NCBI GenBank assembly: GCA_017529085.1
Contig: JAFXOC010000173.1
Span: 1 to 13,530, forward strand
Direction of reading: 5' to 3'
DNA length: 13,530 bases
Source of the DNA: Selenomonadaceae bacterium
GTDB lineage: Bacteria; Bacillota; Negativicutes; Selenomonadales; Selenomonadaceae
Made by a program: the position numbers and the translations under genes
Notes under the pieces: model-generated
Seen by the model: only the letters and a program-made list of their open reading frames with translations
Databases searched by the model: none
What the model was told of the DNA's origin: nothing
Shown: piece after piece, positions 7,699 to 13,530 of the stretch
Numbering within the stretch: position 1 is the stretch's first letter
Layout: the number at the start of each line of letters is the position of its first letter

Positions 7699-7704
7699 AT
7701 CATA
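7699..7704 (-). promoter_or_regulatory. Possible -10 element for the EAL gene
   Basis: TATGAT on the minus strand lies 28 bases upstream of the EAL start codon. The -35 region at proper spacing is poor (TTCTTT), so this is a weak candidate that may need an activator. Confidence 0.3.
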
Positions 7705-7775
7705 AAATTTTTTCGACAAAAAAAGAATTTCTCCTTCATTGAGAAAAAGGAAAAAGAAAAAAAAAGGCGAATAGA

Positions 7776-7788
7776 TTATCTTAGATAA
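7776..7788. promoter_or_regulatory. Perfect 13-base palindrome, operator candidate
   Basis: TTATCT-T-AGATAA is a perfect 6-1-6 palindrome in the divergent intergenic region, about 36 bases before the receiver gene. I found no well-spaced sigma-70 promoter around it. A regulator binding here could govern the plus-strand operon, the divergent EAL gene, or both. Confidence 0.35.
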
Positions 7789-7793
7789 GTGAT

Positions 7794-7810
7794 TTGGGAC
7801 TAAGTTCCAA
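7794..7810. promoter_or_regulatory. Imperfect palindrome just before the receiver gene
   Basis: TTGGGAC-TAA-GTTCCAA pairs at six of seven positions. It ends three bases before the AAGGA ribosome binding site, so it could be an operator or a small leader hairpin that affects translation. Confidence 0.35.
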
Positions 7811-7823
7811 GAAAGGAAAAATC

Positions 7824-8270
7824 ATGAGTAAAATTTTGGTAGTAGACGATGATGAAATGAATTTACAAATGGCGGAATTTATATTGAAAAAGGATTTTCC
7901 CAATGTAGAAGTTACCTGTGTGGACAGCGGGTATAAATGTATAGAGCGGTTGCAGAAGCAAACGACTTACGATCTTATATTGCTTGACGTGCAGATGCCC
8001 AGAATGGACGGTATAAAAACCCTTGAGATGATTCGCGCTCATCAAAATTGGCAGAGTATCCCCGTGGCATTTTTAACTGCGTCGGCGGATAAGAATACGG
8101 TTATAAAGGCGGGGCTTTTAAAGGTTGCCGATTACATAAAAAAACCTTTTATGCCCAAGGATTTGTCGGAGAGGGTAAAGAAAATCCTAGATGCAAATCA
8201 AAAGAAAAAAGCGGAAGAACAAGAAGCGGAAGCGGATTTGATGGCGCAGCTTATGAATTTGGGAGAATAA
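7824..8270 (+). CDS. Stand-alone receiver (CheY-like) response regulator
   Basis: The 148-residue protein is a single receiver domain. The acidic pocket is D8/D9/D10, the phosphoacceptor is D55 (in LLDVQMPRMDG), and the switch residues T85 and K107 (KKPF) are present. A charged tail rich in K, E and A follows (about 125-148), with no DNA-binding or enzymatic output domain. It should act by protein contact or as an intermediate in a phosphorelay with the hybrid kinase three genes downstream, whose Hpt domain is a logical partner. The start is ATG 7824 with AAGGA six bases upstream; a longer frame from TTG 7794 has no ribosome site. The stop is one base before the next start, so it leads a tight operon. 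Confidence 0.9.
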   Translation: MSKILVVDDDEMNLQMAEFILKKDFPNVEVTCVDSGYKCIERLQKQTTYDLILLDVQMPRMDGIKTLEMIRAHQNWQSIPVAFLTASADKNTVIKAGLLKVADYIKKPFMPKDLSERVKKILDANQKKKAEEQEAEADLMAQLMNLGE

Positions 8271-8271
8271 G

Positions 8272-9561
8272 ATGAAAATGGGAAGCGCGGAGATGTTTCA
8301 AGGGGCAAGTTTTTTGCCTTTTGCGAGACATCTTGCAAACAACCGCTATTTGCGCGCGGTGCGTCACTCTTTTTTTGCGATATTGCCTTTTTTGCTGGCG
8401 GTGTCTCTTATTGATGTGATTGTAGGGCTTATTTTTAGTCCCTTCGGACCCATTTTCGGCGAAAAGGGATTAAATTTGGGATTCATAATTACCGGGCTGA
8501 CCGGAGAAGAATATCTGCAGCATTGGGCGGTTTCTCTTATGATGCAATGCAGGCGCATGATAGACTTAGGCTACGGAATGCTTTCAATAGTCTTTACAAT
8601 GAGTTTTTCGCGCCGTCTTGCCGAAATTTGGGGCGCGGATACTTTGATGACTTCGCTGTGCGCTCTGGCCGCTTTTGTGTTCTTTATACCGGTTGATACG
8701 GCGTTAGAGAGCGACATATCTCAATATACCATGGGACGACGCTTTTTGCCCGCTTTTGTTGTGGCGATTGTAGCCTCGCGCATATACGCATGGGTATCCT
8801 CAAGATCTTTCAGCAAACACGAAGCTCTTCCCTTTTTACCAAAAAATTTGGCGCGTTTTTTTAACGCGGGGGTTCCCGTCACGATTACTTTTGTCATTTT
8901 GACGATACTTTCCCTGCTCTTTGGAGCTACCGTGTCTTCGGTCGTAGATTTCATAAAAGAAAATGTGCCGCTTTCCATATATCAGCACCCGATTTTTGCG
9001 CTTTTATACCAAGGTTTGGTATCTCTCTTGTGGTGGTTCGGGTTCCCCGGTTACGGTTTTACGTCGACGATTCAGGAAATCGCGTATTACCCTGCGCAGT
9101 TAAGCAATCAGGTAGGCGATACGTCGTATATTTTCACCAGCGGATTTTTTAATGCCGGCACGCTTCACATTTTAGGTCTTATAATTGCAATCCTGGTTTT
9201 TTCCAATCACAAAAAATGGCGAAGAGTGGCTTATATATCCATACCGTGCGCTTTTTTCAACATACAGGATCCTCTTATGTTTTGTCTGCCCGTGATTTTA
9301 AATCCGGTTTTCTTCATTCCGTACATTTCGGCCCCCATTGCGAATATAGCGCTTGGATATGTGGCGATTTTGTGGGGTATTGTCCCCGCGTTTTCCGAAA
9401 GCGTTCCTTGGACAATGCCCGTTATTTTAAGCGGAATTATCGGCACCGACTCGTTTATGGGTGGCGCATTGGAAGTGGTGTGGCTCATTACGGATATTTT
9501 CATCTACGCGCCCTTTGTAATAACAGCGAATATGCTTGAATTTGGGGAGGACGAATCATGA
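8272..9561 (+). CDS. PTS EIIC-like membrane protein, probably not a transporter
   Basis: This polytopic membrane protein of 429 residues resembles the lactose/cellobiose-class EIIC permeases of the phosphotransferase system. The fold-wide signatures are present in altered form. WWFGFPGYG (254-262) occupies the place of the usual W-FGIHG, and NIQDPLMFCLPVILNP (330-345) that of NINEP-FGLP-LNP. In the chitobiose EIIC structure the His of GIHG and the Glu of NEP bind the sugar; here they are Pro259 and Asp333. About ten hydrophobic segments are visible, the first at about 33-55. No EIIA or EIIB domain is fused or adjacent. The start is ATG 8272 with GGGAG six bases upstream; the stop overlaps the BMP gene. 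I infer a sensory or scaffold role. A transporter with altered substrate remains possible. Confidence 0.75.
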   Translation: MKMGSAEMFQGASFLPFARHLANNRYLRAVRHSFFAILPFLLAVSLIDVIVGLIFSPFGPIFGEKGLNLGFIITGLTGEEYLQHWAVSLMMQCRRMIDLGYGMLSIVFTMSFSRRLAEIWGADTLMTSLCALAAFVFFIPVDTALESDISQYTMGRRFLPAFVVAIVASRIYAWVSSRSFSKHEALPFLPKNLARFFNAGVPVTITFVILTILSLLFGATVSSVVDFIKENVPLSIYQHPIFALLYQGLVSLLWWFGFPGYGFTSTIQEIAYYPAQLSNQVGDTSYIFTSGFFNAGTLHILGLIIAILVFSNHKKWRRVAYISIPCAFFNIQDPLMFCLPVILNPVFFIPYISAPIANIALGYVAILWGIVPAFSESVPWTMPVILSGIIGTDSFMGGALEVVWLITDIFIYAPFVITANMLEFGEDES

Positions 9562-10655
9562 GTTTCTCTCGGGAGGACAACATACACAGGCGGTTTTATT
9601 TTTTAAACGCCACTGTTTCTATTGTTTTGTTGGTAGTTATCGTAGTGTCTATCCTGCAATTCGGAGCCGCCGCATTTGAAGGAAAACGGACGGTTGGGAT
9701 TATTTTACCGGGAAAAGAGACGGATATCGGCTGGAACGAAAGCAACTCAAAGGGTTTAAAGGGCGTGTGTCAAAAACTGGGGTTTGAACCGATTATTGCC
9801 GAAACGGTCGGGACGGATATGAGAAGTTTGTCAAAAGCCGTAGATTATCTCGCTCAAAAGGGGGCTAAGACCGTATTTTTCGCAAATACTGAAAATCTAT
9901 ACGAAGCCGCCAATATCGCATCGACCCATCCTTCGATTTCGTTTTACGGAATGGCGCTTGACGACACCGGAAACACGGTTCGCAAATATAGCGTAAGATA
10001 TGCGGAAAGTTATTATCTCGCCGGAATTTTGGCGGGACTTAAAACCAGAACAAACAGGTTGGGATTTATTGCCCCTCATCCTTCTCCGGCGCAGCATCAG
10101 ATGATAAACGCTTTTGCAATAGGCGCAAAACAGGTTAATAAAGATGCTAAGGTACTGCTTGCTTGGACGGGAGCGTTTTCTGCGTCCTCGCTCGAAGAAC
10201 AAGCCGTTCGGGATATGAAGGCTAATGCGGTAGATACTTTGACCTATTTTGGCGACGGTGACACTATACCCAACGCCGCATCAAGAGCCAGAATTGATTA
10301 TATTTCCCTGTATTTCAAACATTCAAGCATATATAATTTGGCAGTAATAAACGTAAATTGGGAAAAAATTTATCTCAATCTGTTAAGAAAAGAAAACAGC
10401 AATGTTAATGTGAATTACATCGCAACCTTACAGAACGACGACGTGGATATCATTGTCAACAGAAACCTTAACTCAAGGCACCAAGCGATTTTTGGGGCGG
10501 AGGCTTATGAGGTAAAGAACGGCAAAAACATTTTTACGGGACCCATAAAAGATAATCGAGGGGTTTTAAGGGTGAAAAACGATGAAGTGATAGGGGTAAA
10601 AAATCTCGACTCCATGAGTTATCTGGTGGAAGGAGTGAGAGTGCTTGGCAACTGA
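9558..10655 (+). CDS. Membrane-anchored BMP-family substrate-binding protein
   Basis: The 365-residue protein belongs to the BMP (basic membrane protein, Med/PnrA-like) group of periplasmic-binding folds, whose known members bind nucleosides or act as AI-2/sugar-like sensors. The N-terminus has no lipobox cysteine. Instead an uncleaved membrane helix lies at about 16-38, after a charged cytoplasmic stretch. The binding domain runs from about 43 to the end, with DIGWNES (56-62), AESYYLAGILAGLK (149-162), LGFIAP (168-173) and WTGAF (203-207). The ATG overlaps the EIIC stop (ATGA) and follows GGGGAGG by seven bases; its own stop overlaps the kinase start by 11 bases. No ABC ATPase or permease is nearby. 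Context points to a tethered ligand sensor for the kinase rather than a transporter part. Confidence 0.82.
   Translation: MSFSREDNIHRRFYFLNATVSIVLLVVIVVSILQFGAAAFEGKRTVGIILPGKETDIGWNESNSKGLKGVCQKLGFEPIIAETVGTDMRSLSKAVDYLAQKGAKTVFFANTENLYEAANIASTHPSISFYGMALDDTGNTVRKYSVRYAESYYLAGILAGLKTRTNRLGFIAPHPSPAQHQMINAFAIGAKQVNKDAKVLLAWTGAFSASSLEEQAVRDMKANAVDTLTYFGDGDTIPNAASRARIDYISLYFKHSSIYNLAVINVNWEKIYLNLLRKENSNVNVNYIATLQNDDVDIIVNRNLNSRHQAIFGAEAYEVKNGKNIFTGPIKDNRGVLRVKNDEVIGVKNLDSMSYLVEGVRVLGN
10628..10635 (+). promoter_or_regulatory. Ribosome binding site for the kinase TTG start
   Basis: GGAAGGAG inside the end of the BMP gene lies nine bases before TTG 10645. No in-frame ATG or GTG is close, so the TTG start is well supported. 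Confidence 0.7.
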
Positions 10656-13287
10656 TGATTTGTACGGCGATCTTGACGACGCCCTTGACAGAGCGGCAAA
10701 AAAGGAAAAACAGAATACCTTCCGCTTTGCCCTAACGTTGGTGGGAAGGTTTTTTATATTTTTAGTGGCGCTGATAATGTTGGGCGCTCTCATATTAAAC
10801 CGCATGGAGACACTTTTAAACGAAGAAGCCGAAGTTTTGGTCTCTCACGAAGCGGAAACCACTGCGGATATTGCAAGAGACAGATTCGGCGGCGAGCTTG
10901 AGCAACTGCGCCGTTTTTCCGTAGCTATAGACGAAAATAAAATAGCGAGAAATCAACTTGTCACTTTGATGGAACAAGTCGAGCCGGGAGTTCATGCGGG
11001 AATATCCGATATTAACGGGCGCTCGGTATACGGGCAGGAGATATCAAGAGAAGCCAGAGCTCAGCTTGTGCGCTCTGCGGGAGGAGAATCCGCCATCAAT
11101 TACCACGAAGGCGTGGGACTTTTGCTCTCGGTGCCTATCGTCATAAACGGCAATACTCAAGAGGTTCTTTATAAATATTATGACGATAAAGCTTTGCGCG
11201 GAAAATATTTTCACCTTGAAAGCGATTTAAGTAAAAATATTGTCTTTTGGAGCGCAGATGAAAATAAGGTTGTCATACCTTACGCAGGTTACGGCAACGA
11301 GGACGACAAATTTTTCGATAAAGAGACCAATGCGCCCTTAGGGAAAACAGATATTGTCGAAAGAGTGCGACTGAGGGGCACTTCGGTTATCTATGACAAG
11401 GATATCGACGAAAAATACGCGGTTTTTGCTGCGGAAATTTTCGACGGTTTCTATATGATAGGCTATGCGGAGTGGAACCCCATCGTAAGCAATCTTTTGC
11501 ACATTCATAGACTTGTGCTGTGGGTGTTCTGGCTCCTTTTGATACTCTTTGGAATTTATACCCTTTATTCGTTCACGGCGGAACTTAAAGTCTCAGAAAG
11601 CGACGAATTATCCGCTGCAAAGAAGGAAGCGGACAGAGCCAATCAAGCGAAAAGCGAATTTTTGGCGAATATGAGCCATGAGATTAGAACTCCCTTAAAC
11701 GCCGTTCTGGGTATGAACGAGATGATTTTAAGGGAAGTCGGCGAAGGTCCCTTAAAAAATTACGCATGGAACATAAAAAGCGCCAGCGAAACGCTGCTTT
11801 CGCTTATCAACGATATACTCGATTTCTCAAAGATAGAGTCCGGCAAGATGGAACTTGTAAACGCCGAATACTCCCTCAGCTCGATTTTAAATGACATCTT
11901 CAATATGATTCGCTTTAAAGCGGAAGGAAAAAATTTAGAGTTTAAAATCGAGGTGGACGAAACTGCGCCGGACGCTTTAATAGGCGACGAGGTGCGTGTG
12001 CGTCAAGTTATCGTTAATATTTTAAACAACGCCGTGAAGTATACGCAAAAAGGCTCCGTTACATTTAAAGTGGCTTGGGAAAAAAAGAACGACGAAACGG
12101 CGCTTTTAAAATTCATGTCGATAGATACCGGTATAGGCATAAAAAAAGAGGATATCGGAAAACTATTTTCAAAGTTCGAAAGGCTTGACCTTGAGAGAAA
12201 TCGCAATGTGGAAGGCACGGGGTTGGGGCTTTCCATAACCATGAACCTCGTTCGCATGATGGGCGGGGAGCTAAAGGTTGAAAGCGAATATGAAAAGGGC
12301 AGCGTATTTACCATTGAGATACCTCAAAAAATGCCCCGTTACGACGCTATAGGGGATTTCCACAAGAGAGTAGAGGACTTTTTGCGTCAACAAAAGGAGT
12401 ATCAGGAGAGTTTCGTTGCGCCGGAAGCGGAAATTTTGGTTGTAGACGATAACGAGATGAATCTCTATGTTGTGGAAAATCTCTTAAAACGCACCAGGGT
12501 CAAAGTAACCAAAGCGTTAAGCGGTAAGGAATGTCTGAACAAAATCGCCGAGCAGCATTTTGACATAGTGTTCCTTGATCACATGATGCCGGAGATGGAC
12601 GGCATTGAAACTTTGCAAAAAGCCCTGGCTTTGCCAAACAGTAAGTGTAAGAACACGCCATATATCGCGCTCACCGCAAACGCCATTGCGGGAGTACGGG
12701 ATATGTTCATAAAGAAAGGATTTACGGATTATCTTTCAAAACCTGTGGACAGCAAGGCGCTTGAGAGGATGCTCATGCACTATCTGCCGAACGATAAAGT
12801 GCTGACGGGTGAAGATATAAAAGATGAAGATGAATTTGTTGAAGAAACCGTCGAAGCAGCAGCAGAACCGATGGCGGCAATCGAAACCAATGAGCAACAA
12901 GCCGTAGAAATGCCTGAAGGAAAGTATATAGATGTAGAAACGGGACTTTCATATAGCGGCGGCTCGGAGGAGATGTATAAAAAATTCATCACCATGTTTG
13001 TATCGAGAAAGGATAAAGTTGCCGAGCAGCTTCAAAACGATTTCGATACGGAAAATTGGCAAGATTACACCACTCATATCCACGCAGTAAAATCCACATC
13101 GCTGTCAATGGGCGGAAAAATATTATCCGAATGCGCAAAAGCGTTAGAGATGGCGGGTCACGCCTATTTAGCGGGGGAAGAAGCGGAAGAAAATCTTTCA
13201 TACATAAAAGAACACCATGAGGAAGTGTTAGATTTATACGAAAAGTTTGTGGCTGAAGCAAAAGAACGCAAACTGATAGAAGAATGA
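10645..13287 (+). CDS. Hybrid sensor histidine kinase with receiver and Hpt domains
   Basis: This is an 880-residue membrane kinase. A cytoplasmic N-terminus leads to a first membrane helix (about 30-51), an extracytoplasmic sensing region (about 52-287) of no family I can name with certainty, and a second helix (about 289-310). The HisKA domain has H345 in SHEIRTPLN. The ATPase domain has N462 in NILNNAVKYT, DTGIGI (494-499) and GTGLGLS (524-530). A receiver domain (about 596-712) has D601/D602, phosphoacceptor D645, T677 and K699. An acidic linker (about 722-755) leads to an Hpt domain with H813 in HIHAVKS. All phosphotransfer residues look intact. It starts at TTG, overlapping the BMP gene by 11 bases. 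The likely relay is H345 to D645 to H813 to the stand-alone receiver's D55. Confidence 0.92.
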   Translation: MATDDLYGDLDDALDRAAKKEKQNTFRFALTLVGRFFIFLVALIMLGALILNRMETLLNEEAEVLVSHEAETTADIARDRFGGELEQLRRFSVAIDENKIARNQLVTLMEQVEPGVHAGISDINGRSVYGQEISREARAQLVRSAGGESAINYHEGVGLLLSVPIVINGNTQEVLYKYYDDKALRGKYFHLESDLSKNIVFWSADENKVVIPYAGYGNEDDKFFDKETNAPLGKTDIVERVRLRGTSVIYDKDIDEKYAVFAAEIFDGFYMIGYAEWNPIVSNLLHIHRLVLWVFWLLLILFGIYTLYSFTAELKVSESDELSAAKKEADRANQAKSEFLANMSHEIRTPLNAVLGMNEMILREVGEGPLKNYAWNIKSASETLLSLINDILDFSKIESGKMELVNAEYSLSSILNDIFNMIRFKAEGKNLEFKIEVDETAPDALIGDEVRVRQVIVNILNNAVKYTQKGSVTFKVAWEKKNDETALLKFMSIDTGIGIKKEDIGKLFSKFERLDLERNRNVEGTGLGLSITMNLVRMMGGELKVESEYEKGSVFTIEIPQKMPRYDAIGDFHKRVEDFLRQQKEYQESFVAPEAEILVVDDNEMNLYVVENLLKRTRVKVTKALSGKECLNKIAEQHFDIVFLDHMMPEMDGIETLQKALALPNSKCKNTPYIALTANAIAGVRDMFIKKGFTDYLSKPVDSKALERMLMHYLPNDKVLTGEDIKDEDEFVEETVEAAAEPMAAIETNEQQAVEMPEGKYIDVETGLSYSGGSEEMYKKFITMFVSRKDKVAEQLQNDFDTENWQDYTTHIHAVKSTSLSMGGKILSECAKALEMAGHAYLAGEEAEENLSYIKEHHEEVLDLYEKFVAEAKERKLIEE

Positions 13288-13330
13288 AAAACAAGAAATA
13301 AACCACAAAACAAAAAATCAACGTACCCGG

Positions 13331-13404
13331 GAGTCCAGAGGGCTACGCCCTTTGGCGGGGTCAAGGGGCAGCGCCCCTTGCGGGGTTTGGGGGGCTGCCC
13401 CAAC
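13331..13404. repeat. Three-hairpin GC-rich intergenic repeat
   Basis: Three consecutive stem-loops sit in the spacer after the kinase. The first is a 9-bp stem with one G-U pair and a TAC loop (13335-13355). The second is a perfect 8-bp stem with an AGC loop (13362-13380). The third is a 6-to-7-bp stem (13387-13403). No T-tract follows, so this is not an ordinary terminator. The make-up resembles GC-rich dispersed intergenic repeats I have seen in gut Bacillota genomes, but I cannot confirm copy number from this window. The rest of the 13288-13429 gap shows only A-rich sequence and a ribosome binding site. Confidence 0.6.
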
Positions 13405-13429
13405 GAGAAAAAGGAAGGAGGGAGTTTTA

Positions 13430-13530
13430 ATGAGGATAATAATATTTGACTTGTCGCATAATTTTCGAAGAGAGCTGACGAAGGAACTCCTTCCGTTGCT
13501 TCCTGAGGGAAGTTTGATAGAGAGTTCGGG
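13430..13530 (+). CDS. Start of an unidentified gene, cut by the window edge
   Basis: An ATG at 13430 follows a strong GGAAGGAGGGAG ribosome site (13413-13424) after five bases. The open frame runs to the edge for 33 codons (MRIIIFDLSHNF then RRELTKELLPLLPEG). The beginning looks like a soluble alpha/beta protein with a first hydrophobic strand; there is no signal peptide. Nothing in it allows a functional assignment. It is on the same strand as the kinase operon and could be its last member if the hairpin repeat does not stop transcription. Confidence 0.6.
   Translation, partial: MRIIIFDLSHNFRRELTKELLPLLPEGSLIESS

Noticed and set aside
7672..7719. 16-residue N-terminal extension of the EAL protein
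   Set aside because: A GGGGG ribosome site lies seven bases before ATG 7671, and the shorter form opens directly on a typical signal peptide.
7741..7767. Purine-only tract of 27 bases before the receiver gene
   Set aside because: It is striking but simple in composition, with no repeat unit or partner that would support a function.
13335..13403. Terminator of the kinase operon
   Set aside because: None of the three hairpins is followed by T residues, and a gene with a strong ribosome site begins right after.
1..13530. CRISPR arrays, tRNA or rRNA genes, transposase genes
   Set aside because: I found no regularly spaced repeats, no tRNA-like cloverleaf sequences and no transposase motifs; the only mobile-element trace is the non-coding repeat at 4676-4813.

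Overview
The window looks like a chromosomal segment of a Bacillota-type bacterium with moderate GC. The strongest evidence is the divIC to yabR-like S1 gene pair at the left end, in the order known from Bacillus. Processive-type glycolipid glycosyltransferase and CDP-glycerol-transferase-like genes fit the same phylum. Signal-peptide and periplasm-style sensors would suit a diderm lineage such as Negativicutes, but the sequence does not settle the genus.

Left part (15-7671, all on the minus strand). Read in the direction of transcription, the order is as follows. First comes a large membrane c-di-GMP phosphodiesterase with two periplasmic-binding-protein-like sensor domains (4825-7671). A short intergenic block of inverted repeats around a perfect GC hairpin follows (4676-4816). 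Next is an orphan CDP-glycerol-transferase-like protein (3351-4655) ending at a good rho-independent terminator (3286-3320). A well-formed promoter (3249-3277) then drives an SDR oxidoreductase translationally coupled to an MGDG-synthase-type glycosyltransferase. Last are a duplicated zinc-ribbon protein, DivIC and the S1 RNA-binding protein, all tightly packed.

Right part (7824-13530, all on the plus strand). A compact operon encodes a stand-alone receiver (CheY-like) protein, a PTS EIIC-like membrane protein, a membrane-anchored BMP-family sugar/nucleoside-binding protein, and a hybrid histidine kinase with receiver and Hpt domains. The genes overlap or are separated by one base. After a 142-base spacer holding a three-hairpin GC-rich repeat, another gene begins and runs off the edge. 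No EIIA, EIIB, HPr, ABC ATPase or BMP-type permease is present. The EIIC protein has lost both residues that bind sugar in characterised EIIC proteins of its class.

My main interpretation is that the plus-strand operon is not a transport operon. It looks like a multi-part sensory complex that uses a transporter-derived membrane protein and a tethered binding protein to feed a phosphorelay. It lies back-to-back with a c-di-GMP phosphodiesterase across a 152-base intergenic region with two palindromes, so a shared second-messenger output is plausible but unproven. Several genes start at TTG, and I moved many starts inward from the longest open frame where Shine-Dalgarno sequences dictated it.
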